From positions 122,074,464 through 122,138,463 of the forward strand of contig CM075851.1 in assembly GCA_037975125.1 (NCBI GenBank): 64,000 bases of DNA. The letters are read 5' to 3'. Under the pieces are notes generated by a model, which saw nothing but the letters and a program-made list of their open reading frames with translations, was not told the DNA's origin and did not search any database. This document shows positions 35,972 through 47,026 of the stretch, piece after piece. Positions within the stretch are counted from its first letter, which is position 1, and every line of letters starts with the position of its first letter. The position numbers were made by a program, and so were the translations under genes. This DNA is from Latrodectus hesperus (lineage: Eukaryota > Arthropoda > Arachnida > Araneae > Theridiidae).

Positions 35972-37909
35972 AAACTCTCATGCAGAATGCATTTCATTCC
36001 AAAAAATTAACCGATGTTTTTTTGATAATATGAAGAATAAAAGAAAAGTAATAAAGTATACAATTTAAAACAGTTTTTATAAAAATATTTAGAGAAAATA
36101 TTCATCGAACATATTATTACTCTTTAAGTGGTTTCGTATAATTACCCAAATATAGTTATTTTAAGTATGAAATTTTATTTGTATTATACGTATTGACATA
36201 AATTTTATAACAGATTCAAACTGCTGAGGTACAATATTAAAATATATAATAACTCAAACATCTACATTTTCAGACAACCGTAGCTCTTAAAAACAAATCT
36301 CTCTCTATACTAGCAAAATTTTTTTCTAGTTTCATTTCATATATCCAGTATTCCTTTTCGGATGTATAGTACGTTGAATTTATACATTTAAAGGTTTTTA
36401 AAAAGACAACAAAATCCGAAGTAATAGCTAATTTGATTTATAAATATATAAATCCGTTACTTATACCTCATCCTTAAAAAAGAAAATAATTAAAAAGAAA
36501 AGATTAAATAATAAATCTCATAAATATAAAATTTCATTAAGATTTTAATTTTTTATTGTAACTTTAATATTATATTTTTACTTGTGTTATTATTTTATGT
36601 CTGATGTTTATCAAAAATCATTTACTTCTATTAAAATAAGCTGTAAGAAAAAAAATTTTTAATAGAAGGAAAGAAAGCACATAAAAGACCCTATTACCCT
36701 AAGGGCCTCACCCAAGATTAAAACCGGTTTTTTACCTGAGTTATTTCTCTATCATAGTCTTGGATGTTATAGAAAGACTTTGGTTTTGAATTGAGAATAA
36801 CCAAAGTTGTATCCTAAAATAATTTTTTTATTTTATTATTATTATTGCCTTCAAGTTAAGTTATATTATTCCTTTAGTGGAGATAACAATTTTGAATTAA
36901 TAAATTCAAATTTGGCTAAATATATTTTATTTTCTTCAAATTAAAAGGATAAAATTAAACACATTAATTTTTGACTACAAACAGTAAAGAACTAAGATTA
37001 TGGGTAAAATTCTTAGAAAATATCAAAAATAATATTTTTTTTATTCAACTTTCTATAGATTGAAAAAAATGTGCAAAGACATTCATAACGGGTTGCTTAT
37101 ATTAGTAAGGCAAAATTATTTTGTGCATATTAACGTAATCAATGTAAAAAATTTAAAAGAGTAAACTACACATCTAATGTAATAAATTTAATTTATAATG
37201 AAAAGTTTAAAGTTACTAGATAAAGAAATAGAAATGACTGCATGACGTTCCAATTTGAGATAAGGAAAAATGTTTGGATTTTGTATAAATAATAAGCAAA
37301 CAAAGAAGGCAAGAAGAAATAGAAGGTTAGTTAAGAGAAAAATAATATTTTGATAAAATTCATCTTAAGTTTATAAATAATAGCACAAGAAATGGGTTTA
37401 AGAAATAAATGTTGGGCAGCATCGTAAAGTAAATATGAGTCATAATTTATTTGTAGTATTAGAGTCATAAAATAAGATGGAACATAAATAATGGCAGTTC
37501 TCGATGGATTTTTTCTGAAAAATAAAGAAGACTTGTGGATAAGAGTAAATACTGCACATGAAATTTCTTTATACAAAATCACGATACGTGGAATGGAAAT
37601 GATTTTAAACGGGTGCTTGTGTAGAATAAGAATGGTGTACATTTTTACTTAAAAATAACTTAGATTCGGTTTCATATATCAAAAATAGAAATGAAACAGT
37701 CAAATTTTCTTTTTAAGCTACGTTATCTTACTTTATATTTTTAATAATTATATGAATATTTTCATTTAACTCAAATGAGATAAATAATTACAGAAACATA
37801 TCAAATTACTAAAAAATAAATTGTTTTCTTTTCAATTTTAGTAATTCAATTTTATTTGGCGCAAAAATGTTGAATCTTTATGTGTATTGCATCAAATACT
37901 TACTATATT
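35972..37909. other. Intergenic, no recognisable feature
   Basis: AT-rich DNA upstream of the hAT insertion. The open frame at 37331-37642 (- strand, 103 aa) has no recognisable motif and AT-driven composition (Ile/Leu/Phe/Ser/Lys), so I do not call it. Confidence 0.5.
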
Positions 37910-37917
37910 GTTTAGAT
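37910..37917. repeat. Left 8-bp target-site duplication of hAT element
   Basis: GTTTAGAT pairs with GTTTAGAC at 42450-42457 (7 of 8). Eight base pairs is the hAT superfamily hallmark. Confidence 0.8.
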
Positions 37918-38197
37918 TAGGGATGGCGAACTTCTTTTGATGTCCTTGAACCAAAATCATAAAAATTCTTTTTTAAATAGGTAACATGCTACAATAAAAT
38001 TTCCTTCGAAATGCTAGAGTGGTGAAACTATTCGTAAGTGTAATTAAATAAACAATAAAAGCAATTCTTCTTCAAGAAAATTTTTTATTAATATATATTT
38101 TACAAAAAGCAATATGCTAGAAACAAAATTCCGTTTAAAACAATTGTTTTTAAAGTGGTATTTATTGCTGTACACAAGATGATAACGATTTAATACA

Positions 38198-39781
38198 GTC
38201 AGTCACAGAAGTCTACGTACATACTCTAATTTTCGTATATTTTGAGAATAAATCATAATTTTGAAAATTCAATTTTATTTTCACAATTATTTCTCATAAT
38301 AACTCAGAATAAATAAAATTATCAACATATTTGTTAAAACGTAATGAAAATAAAAGTTTCAAATTATGTGGTCACGAAAGTCTGCATACAGAGACAGGAA
38401 ACTCAAATTTTTGGTAATAAACAAAAATAAAAATACAATTAATACTTGGTAGGCCCTCCCTTTGAAGCAATGACTGCACGCATTCGGTTTGGCATCGAAT
38501 TCACCAGGTTCTTTGTTGTTTCAGATGAAATTTGGGACCAAGCCACCTGTATAGCTTTCTTTAAGGTTTCGACGCTGGAATTGTTGTTGTCGTATTTTTC
38601 TGTCGACTTCCTCCCAAAGGTGTTCGATAGGGTTAAGATCTGGAGACTATGAATGTGAATGCAACTGTTTGGACATCTTGTAGAGTAGCCATTCCTTCAC
38701 AATCTTTGCTGTGTGCTTAAAATCATTGTCTTGTTGGAAGACAAACTTGTTCCAAGTTCCAATTTTCTCACTGATTCATGTAGGTTGCCTTGCAAAATCT
38801 CCAGGTATCCAAAACGATCCATAGTACCCTTGATGAAAACCAGATTGCTAACTCCAGCTGCGGCCATGGCACCCCAAACCATCACACTGCCTTCATTGTT
38901 TTACGGTGGGAGTCAAATTCTCGGGGTTCATTTCTGTGTTTTTTTCCTCCAAACTTTTCTCCGGCCATCATTTCCAAAAACGTTGAGCTTGCTCTCGTCT
39001 GTGATAAAAACTGTTTTCAAAAACTCAAAATCCTTGTCAATATGTGCAGTAGCAAAGGCAAGTTTTTTCTTTCGATTACAGATGATACGAATGGTTTCCT
39101 TCTGGGAACTCTGCCATTATAGCCGGCCGATCAAAAAATTCTACGAGCATTTTCTGGGTTTATTTGCTTTCCAATTTCCGTTGCAATTTGATCCGCTAAT
39201 TTTGGGGCACTAATTTTTGGATTTTTCTTCACTTTTCTTACAATGGCTCTTGCTTCTCGATCTTTGAGCTTCCTTGGACGACCACCTCAAGATTTGTTGA
39301 GCACATGTCCGCGTTTCACAAAATCTCTGTAGATTGTTTGCACAGTCGACCAGCTTTTGTTCACAATTTTGGCAATTTCGGAGTAAGATTTTTTTCACAT
39401 TTCAATTTTACTACCAAATATCGAAGTTCTAAAGATGTTTCTTTTCCATTGTTCATCTTAAAGCAATTCACTATTGTAATATCATGGAAAATACTAACGA
39501 TCCACTAACTACAAAAGTGCCACCTCAAAATTAAGTAATCTTCAACAAATCTTCATTTGTAAATTTTCTCTTCTCAACCAATCGTGTGTATGCAGACTTT
39601 TGTGACGCGCTAATTTTTACGTATTCATATAATTTCCCAGAAGATGATAGTTTGAAACTTTTATTAGTTATGTAAATCACAATTTTTAGTGAAAAAGGAA
39701 ATATTTATTCGATTTGGCAAATTGAAATATAACTCGGTTTTGAAATGTGCCCTTTTTTAAGTTTTTATTTTTTAGTTAATT
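38198..39781 (-). mobile_element. Tc1-like transposon nested in the hAT element
   Basis: It starts CAGTCAGTCACAGAAG right after a TA (38196-38197), as Tc1 elements do. The left arm holds two direct repeats, GTCACAGAAGTCTACG (38204) and GTCACGAAAGTCTGCATAC (38371-38389). The right arm has the inverted partner GTATGCAGACTTTTGTGAC (39588-39606). This resembles the IR/DR layout of some Tc1 elements. The outer right repeat was not found, so the right end is uncertain: it lies after about 39606 and before the hAT stop codon at 39782. Confidence 0.78.
38431..39456 (-). pseudogene. Tc1-like transposase, multiply disrupted
   Basis: The - strand carries, in shifting frames, a start MNNGKETSLELRYLVVKLK (HTH region), DDE-domain MVWGAMAAAGVSNLVFIKGT near 38885-38830, NLHESVRKLELGT, and SPDLNPIEHLWEEVDRK near 38645-38600 with the third acidic residue. 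The end reads GRAYQVL. At least four stops or shifts separate these segments, so no functional transposase is possible. The + strand frames of 166 and 110 aa here are shadows. Confidence 0.85.
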
Positions 39782-41335
39782 TTAACAGTACGCATGCAGA
39801 GCTCGACTCTCATGCGCCATTCTATTCCTATATTTATTTTTTATAAAATTTAATTCTGAAAATAGAGATTCACATGCCCGATGAAAATATTCGTCGCGTC
39901 GATGAAAATATTGATAAAATTGCCTTTGCTAATACTTTTAAACAATTAAACATGTCAAGAATTGAAATTCATGGAGTTAAAACTTCGTCTCTCTCTTCTG
40001 CAATTTTATTTATTTTATCCAATAATCGATTATACTTTCAATAATTTCTAAATCATTTCTTAAATCAACAAATTTTTGGTTCCATATGGTACTTGACTGA
40101 ATTCAACTAATTCCATTTCTAATTCATTAAAATTTAACCACTCAAGGACATTTCAATTTAATTTTTCAAATGGTATTGTATCAGGTATGAAATATAAATT
40201 TTAAAGTTTTTCAAATTTTTTAAACTGCGTAAATCTTTCAGAAAATTCTTGAATCAGGGATTGAATTACCATTGAAAATTCTTTCGTTAATGACTCTTTA
40301 TTTGGCTTTTCGTAACATTCACTTTCAGAAAAAAAATTTTGTATTCGTAAAATATTTATATGAATTTAAAAGAATATCACGATCAAAAATCTGTAATTTG
40401 ACTTCAAACACTTTGATTAAGTCAAACATTATAATGACTGTTTAACTAACACCTTGTAGTTTTATATTTAATTCATTTAAGTGAGAGCATATATAAATCA
40501 GTGGAAAAATATAACTTTGCAAACAATTCTATATCCAGTAATTGATTGTATTGGTCAATAAAGTTCTCATTATTTAGAAATAATCTTATTTCTTCCAAAC
40601 AATCAACAAATCTTTGCAAAACATTTTTGTATAAAAGTAAGCTATTGTACGACGAGTTTATTTCGTATAACAATTGTTGAAATTTTCTTTTATTCAGTGC
40701 TCGTGTTGATATACAATTGAGTAATTTTGTTACAAAACTCAAAATATCATCAAACATTTTAAAACCTGTTTTGGCACATAACGCTTGTTGGTGAATAATG
40801 CAATGAAAATCAAGAATTGTGTGTCCAATACGTTTTGTAAATAAATTTAAAAATCCATTTTCTCGTCCAGTTAAAAGTTACGGGCACCATCAGTTGTAAC
40901 TGACACACAATTTTAGGAAAACATATTTCTCTTTTTTCCTAAGCATCTATAACTGCATTCCCAAGCATCCTTTAAAAATTCGCCTTCAATCAAAAGGTTT
41001 CGCATATTGAGAAAGTTTTTGAAACTTGGATAACTAGCAGCAGTGGTGTTTGAGTTCCAGTATATTTCATTAACGAAGTAATTTGAGCATTTTTATTTTT
41101 AAGGCACGTGATATATACTCCTTTTGCTCTTTTACGCTTCGATCAAGAAGAAATTAATGGTTGGTTTCATAATGCCGCTTTACTGAAGATGTTCTAAAGA
41201 CTACATTTTAGAAAATTAAATACAAATTGCTTTACTGTCCTTTTCAATCATACTGTATCTATCAGTCCACCAACCTTGAAATTCTCTGCTACTACATCTA
41301 GCGGATAATTTCGATTTCTTCCTTGAACTAGCCAT
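39782..41335 (-). pseudogene. hAT transposase with BED finger, disrupted
   Basis: The start is taken at 41335 (MASSRKKSKLSARCSSREFQ, then WWTDRYSMIEKDSKAICI), leading into a BED-type zinc finger (CxxC then HYETNH, across a frame change). The middle has the VTTDGA-like site near 40890 and an open segment at 40473-40757 (LNKRKFQQLLYEINSSYNSL; LQRFVDCLEEIRLFL) of the ZBED5/GTF2IRD2-like hAT group. The C-terminal dimerisation helix reads CESLFSELNFIKNKYRNR near 39868-39815, ending at TAA 39784-39782. The frame is broken in many places. Confidence 0.82.
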
Positions 41336-41939
41336 AATAAGAAATTGTAAAATATATATTTTAATATTATTATAAAATAAATAATTTATTCTGCATTCGT
41401 TTGCAAGAACATATTTCGTCACATATTAAAATACTAAAAATATTTACAAGAAAATAATAATATATTAATTCAAGGTAATTTTAATAATATTCAAGGTAAT
41501 TTTAATATTTATTTCTATATCTTACACTGTATTTAATAATAAAATAATTTCTCATAATGTTAAAATATTTTATTGTTCTCAAAAATAAGCAAAATATATA
41601 AGGTCCACCAAGCTTGAAATTCTCTGCTGCTACATGTTTCATATAATTTCAATTTCTTCATTGAACTAGCCATAATAAGAAATTCTAAAAAAATATATAT
41701 TTTGATAATATTGTTATAAAATAAATAATTTATTCTGCATTCGTTTGCAAGAACATATTTCGTCAGATATTAAAGTACTAAAAATACTACGTATTAAAGT
41801 AACACAAGAAAATAATAAATAATATATTAATTCAAGGTAATTTTAATTATTTCTATGCACTGATTTAATGATAAAAATTTTTTTCTCATAATATTAAAAT
41901 ATTTTATTGTTCAAAAATAAGCAAAACAAATTATAAGTT
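41265..41939. repeat. 338-bp tandem duplication inside the hAT element
   Basis: Copy 1 (41265-41602) and copy 2 (41603-41939) both start GTCCACCAA.CTTGAAATTC, contain TGAACTAGCCATAATAAG (the transposase start region, - strand) and end near CAAAAATAAGCAAAA. They have diverged by substitutions and small indels. A third, inverted piece (TATGTTCTTGCAAACGAATG) lies at about 41997-42016. Confidence 0.88.
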
Positions 41940-42449
41940 TAGTAACTTTTAATACCTTGAGGTTGTTACAGATTAAAACTTTTGTCATGGCGCAATATGT
42001 TCTTGCAAACGAATGCAGAATATGAAATAATATGTGTAAAAATATTTACCTAAAAATAACACTATATCTATTTACAATAAATGGTTGCATTTTTTAACAA
42101 GTCGCTGAAGTTTCAAAATTAGTTACTAAAAATGTCTAATGAAGTCGGTCGTCTGATTCGAGCGCTACGACGGCAATAACATTAGAAATCGAAACTGGAT
42201 AAGCAAACAATTTTATCTAATGCGCACCTTTATACACTTTAGAGAGAATTCATGCGATATTTTAATAACAAAATGTATAATTTGATAGTTCTAGTTAAAC
42301 ATACTGAGATAGGTATTCAGTACAACAAATTTATATCATAAATTATAAACTGAGTGTAGATTAATAATTTTTAATTCATTTTTATCAAAAAAGGTAACTT
42401 ATATAAAAAATTTGTGTGCGTGCCACGTGTCATTGGTTCGCCATCCCTG

Positions 42450-42457
42450 GTTTAGAC
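42450..42457. repeat. Right 8-bp target-site duplication of hAT element
   Basis: GTTTAGAC; see 37910-37917. Confidence 0.8.
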
Positions 42458-43013
42458 GATGTAATAGAGAAAGTTGTAAAAACAGCAATATTTATTTGAT
42501 TCAAGAATTGAATCATTTGAGAATAAATAAATAGCCTTACATAAAAATATTTGACCCGTAATATTTCAGACAAAGTTCGAATCAACTGCTCTCAACACTT
42601 TCCTGTTGTCCCTAAAATATTTCAATTTAAAGGAAGAATGGTGCTTCTTGGAAATATACACATGTTGGCAAACAAAAATTTTTGTAAAGCACTAATTATT
42701 AATAGCTTAGCAAAAAGCAATATGTTACATTTCCTAGCAACACTAATTGTAAATTTTTTTTCACAATCAACAAATTATGCAGCATTTTAGTGAATATGCT
42801 CGCCAAAATTGTGAGCTAACGTGGCATCATAATACAAGTAATTAGCTTTTTAGCTTTCATTTCAACAGCTTGTAGGTCTGACTATTATCTCAGGTGTTGG
42901 TGATTAGAGTAGTTTATATATTTTAACATATTTGGAATACATTTCAACATAGTCCAAGTAATCTTCCTTGAGTAATAATTATAGGCCATACCCAATTCTA
43001 TTACAGTAGAACT
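42458..43013. other. Intergenic, no recognisable feature
   Basis: AT-rich DNA between the hAT and pogo/Tigger elements. The open frame at 42551-42790 shows no domain. Confidence 0.5.
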
Positions 43014-43711
43014 TCAATAATCCTAATTAATCGAAACCGGACGCCATTCGGATAATCGGATTTTATCGTAAAATGGATGGATCTATTTTAATAATTATTA
43101 TATGTTGAAAATTTGAGAAAAGAATTAATTATTTTTTTAAAGAAAATGAACTTTGAATCAATTAAATGAAAAATCAACATGTTAAAGTACTTATAAGTGT
43201 TGTATATTAATACAGTATATATGTACAGTGCTGTCAATGAAAGTCATTGCTTGCTGAACATCTCGATAAGGCAAGATGTTTTACTTCCTTCATACGTTTT
43301 CGAGCAGCCAAGTGGTGGATCCGCTTGACATTGAGAATTTCCATGTGCGTCACACTCAGGCTGATCCTTTATCCACTTCAAAGCAGTTTCAAATACTTCA
43401 CTAGCTGATGGTCTCGGGTATACTTCAACTTGGACATTAAGAGCATCTTCTTAATAGACACTTTAAACAAGTTTACCATCATATTTGCAATTTGAAACCT
43501 ATGGCAGCACTCATAATCTATTCTCCTCTAACTTCTGAACATCCAGGAATTTGCAAAAGAATGTTTTTGAATTCCTCAAGTGATGCGTGCCATTCTCATT
43601 TCCCTCTTCTCTTACCTTTCCTTTTCTTGACTTTTTCTCATTTTTCTTCTCTTCAGTGTAATTTATTTTTCTGAAATTTTGAAAGTGATTCGGATAATTG
43701 GAGTTCTACTA
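43014..43711 (-). mobile_element. pogo/Tigger-like element, internally deleted (698 bp)
   Basis: The left TIR is CAGTAGAACTTCAATAATCC; the right, reverse-complemented, is TAGTAGAACTCCAATTATCC. TA flanks both ends (43012-43013 and 43712-43713). On the - strand the interior keeps the C-terminal part of a Tigger transposase in changing frames: ASEVFETALKWIKDQPECDA and LNVKRIHHLAARKRMKEVK. DDE and DNA-binding domains are absent. It shares sequence with the fragment at 60587-60905. Confidence 0.82.
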
Positions 43712-43713
43712 TA

Positions 43714-44087
43714 TATTATTTCCGAAATAGTTTATTAAAATAACATTGGAATTTTCATATTTTATCATACTTACACACACATAACGAAAAATTAGATATT
43801 CTATAGATAATCTACTTCCAAGTTTCTGTAATCTAGTTATTTAACAAAATTATGCATTTCAGAAGCTATTATTTATAAAAAATCATTTGTAAGAAAAAAT
43901 AAAAAATCTTAACAGCAATATATCTTTTATTTTCTCCAAAATAGATTTTTATTAATTTTTATTCAAATCAGGTTGCGTTTAATACTATTATTATATTAGA
44001 ATTAAAACTACATTAAAAGTATTAAAAAGTTTTTTCAAGTTTCCTAAAGTATTTTTGCCTAAAATTTAGTTATGAATGTAATTTTTA

Positions 44088-44090
<3 letters not shown>
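43714..44090. other. Intergenic, no recognisable feature
   Basis: AT-rich DNA. Nothing is recognisable. Confidence 0.5.

Positions 44091-44156
<66 letters not shown>
44091..44156. repeat. (TA)33 microsatellite
   Basis: 66 bp of pure TA. Confidence 0.97.
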
Positions 44157-44160
<4 letters not shown>

Positions 44161-44449
44161 AGTTTTACTTACTCTAGCATTCATCATTTATTATCTGAAA
44201 TTAAATTATATGCATTCAGTTCAATTCTTCAAAATATATGTTCTTGTAACATAAAAGTGAGACAATCTTTTTTAAAAAATGTAAAATAAATCTCAAATGC
44301 ATGTTAAATTAAGGAATCATTGGTTTTTGCACGATTTGAAATTGTTTTTGCTATCAATTTATCATTTTTGATGCTTCGTTTTTTAGTACGAAAATTAAAA
44401 TATACAAAAAATTAGCTAAATGTAAATCTGAGTAAGAATGGAAAAATCA

Positions 44450-44752
44450 TCACCCATTGGTAAAATTCGAAAATGCACTGCTTCTTTGTTGTTGTCTTGT
44501 GCCCAGCTGGGCTGCCATTATGAGATGCGCTGCTCCACTTTTCCAACTGAACCAAATTTTGGTGTGGAGTCCGAGTTCATCAGAACACACATGCCAGAGG
44601 AGCCCGTTTGTAGGGTAGGCATCCATTCACATAAAGAAAGGACAAAGATTGGATAGACAGAGAGAGAAAGGACATCCATAACCGAACTGGAATTCAAACC
44701 CAGGACCTCCCTAACCGCAGTCAAGCACTCTGACCACTAGACAGGATGGGAC
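44450..44752 (-). mobile_element. tRNA-derived SINE, family 3
   Basis: On the - strand it has a tRNA-like head (CATCCTGTCTAGTGGTCAGA; B box GGTTTGAATTCC), then GGTTATGGATGTCC, a (CT)n stretch, a unique body (GGCTCCTCTGGCATGTGTG) and an end at ACAACAACAAAG. It is about 300 bp. G+C is higher than the neighbourhood. It belongs to a different family from the other SINEs. Short open frames on both strands here are not genes. No clear TSD was found. Confidence 0.78.
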
Positions 44753-46858
44753 TACTTTGATTTGATCATTTGTTAACACTATTTTTCACTCACCAAAGAT
44801 TTCGTATTTTTAGCCATTTCAATAGCAATGAGGATTTAATTTATTAAGCATACAATTAAATTTTTGGTAAACTAGACTTTTTATAGAGAATTCAAAACAG
44901 GTGTGATTCAGACAAGTTACTGGTCAGATCATAACCCTGTAACATCAGATCTCACATTGTTACTATAGAATTATTATCATTAAGTTAAATAGACGATCAG
45001 GAAATGAATTTTAATTTTTATGATATTGATTCTTCGATTAAATGCTAAAAACTACAAAGGAATGTTATTGAACCATTTTGTTCAGGGTTGGTCAACTTGT
45101 GGTTCAAAGAGATTCCAAATTTCCATTGAAAATTTTATTTCTTGTTGAAGTGCATGCAAAAATATTAAAATCAAATATATGAAACCATTAAATAAAATTT
45201 GAAATGACATTTCAAAATGCGTTTTATTAAATTTGTTTTTCGCCTATCTTGTTTGATAAATTTTAGTAGGTAATGCAGACAGTTGAATAAAATTGAGATT
45301 TGAGAATATATATTTTTTTCTTCAAAGATATTCCGAAATTTATTTATATAGGGATATTTTTTCTAATGCAAAAACTACTATTAAAATGTAAATCAGTGAG
45401 AATTCAAAATATGCCGAATTGATTAAATTATAAATTTTCAAATATCAAGTGTTCACAATGTGCATGAAGTTTAAAAAAGTTATCAAGTATTGAAACTTTT
45501 AAGCAATTATAACAAACGATTAGAAAATAAAAATATTAAATTTTCTTAAGAAAAAAGTTTTTTTTATTACTTTTTTAAATGTACTGTTATTCATTAATTG
45601 ATGTTAGAGATTTTTTTACTATTTCCGGGTGTATTCTAAGCAAAGACCATCTATTAAATACTGGAAATTTAACGATTGTTGGATAAAACATTTCATATAA
45701 CTCAATATTTTCAACACTTAAAAGTATCACGAGACAAAAAAATCATGTAGAATATATAAAATTCATTAATGGAATAAACGATTTTAAGTCGATACTTCTC
45801 AATTTATGGTACTTATTTTGCGGTGTAATAATTAATTTCAAATGAAAAAGAAAATAGAATAAATCTATTAATATTAAAATCATTAAAAGAGATGTTTCTG
45901 AGTCATTTAATAAGCTTTTCATTGAAAATAACGTTAACTATATCTTCTTTTCGAACTAATAAAAAAGGGAATTCTTTGGTAGGAAAATAAAAAAATTTTT
46001 ATGAACAAATTTTAGTTATATATAAAAAGTATTAAAACCAATGATATTTTTGTTATTGTTTGAAACATCAACAAGATTTATGTGTGTTCCAGTATTATCC
46101 ATGAATTATTGATTAATGAAACCAGAGTAAATAAATTACTCTCTTCACATATTTAACATTAGCAGTTCTAATTTTTTAGGGAATCACCTAAATATGGTAA
46201 TACCATAAATTTAGTCAATGTTAATTAATTAACTCGAGAAAAATGTATAAAAAGATTAATTAATTAATGAGAGGAAATAAAAATATTTATGAAAGCATAG
46301 CAGGAATTTATTCAGAAATTGTGATTTGTATTAAAACCCAAGTTTTAGATGGATGTAACAGAAATATTAAACAAAATATGAATGCTTGTAATTTCATCAC
46401 TTCAACTAAGAATTTAATTTTATTTGAATTTCAAATTAGAAATAATGATGCTCTACATTTCCCACTGTTAAATAATTTCCCAAAAATATTAACTATTCTT
46501 TCCAGTTAAAATTATTCAATTCTTTGAAAGAAAAAAAGTAACAAAAAATTTAGTGCATGCAGGTTTTTAAAATCTTTTATAGGACAAAATTTTTAAATTC
46601 TTTTGTCATAGATCATTCATTGATTGATTGAAAACATATTTTAATATTCTGCAAGCATTACAAAAAATAAAAAAAAATTTAAAAATCATATAAAATATTC
46701 ATAGCAAAATTAATTGGCATCTCTTTGGGATGTTGTAAATTACAATTAATAGGATTACATATATCCTAGACATGGAAAACAGCATATTAACACTAAAATT
46801 TTCTATGTTTGTGGTAGGCAAAAATGTGCTTGGAAAGAGTAATCTTGCAACTGGAAAT
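44753..46858. other. Intergenic, no recognisable feature
   Basis: AT-rich DNA. The open frame at 46267-46509 has no motif. Confidence 0.5.
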
Positions 46859-47026
46859 GGTTTTTTTGTCACTCAATGGTGATTTTTTTTTTTTGCTAAT
46901 TAGAGTAGGACAAATTGTTTAAAGTGGATTCCGAACCACTTCAAACATTCTTGCCAAAGGTGGGATTTGAACCCACGAACAACTGTTGAACTGAAGGAGA
47001 GCGTTCACCATTCAGCTTTCAGCTCT
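46859..47026 (-). mobile_element. tRNA-derived SINE, family 1, older copy
   Basis: On the - strand: GAGAGCTGAAAGCTGAATGG (A-box region), GTTCGTGGGTTCAAATCCCA (B box), then TTTGAAGTGGTTCGGAATCC and the TCACCATTGAGTGACAAAA end. It is the same family as 25351 and 30640, with more substitutions. Its TSD has decayed. Confidence 0.82.

Larger units (their letters stand above)
37918..42449 (-). mobile_element. hAT-superfamily DNA transposon, degenerate (4.5 kb including a nested Tc1)
   Basis: The left end is TAGGGATGGCGAAC; the right end, reverse-complemented, is CAGGGATGGCGAACC. These terminal inverted repeats have the CAGGG...GAAC style of animal hAT elements and an 8-bp TSD outside. The interior encodes, on the - strand, a BED-finger transposase relic (39782-41335). 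A Tc1-like element lies between the left end and the C-terminal coding end. A 338-bp tandem duplication spans the transposase start. It is inactive. Confidence 0.88.

Noticed and set aside
37331..37642. 103-aa - strand ORF
   Set aside because: Composition is AT-driven (Ile, Phe, Ser, Lys), with no motif, no splice partner and no conservation that can be judged.
38446..39213. + strand ORFs of 68, 166 and 110 aa
   Set aside because: They are antisense shadows of the Tc1-like transposase on the - strand.
39786..39830. Outer right terminal repeat of the Tc1-like element (weak match to 38204-38226)
   Set aside because: This sequence encodes the hAT transposase C-terminus (KYRNRMAHESRAL), so the resemblance is chance.
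40473..40757. Stand-alone 94-aa gene
   Set aside because: It is the longest surviving open piece of the hAT transposase relic, with homologous sequence on both sides in other frames.
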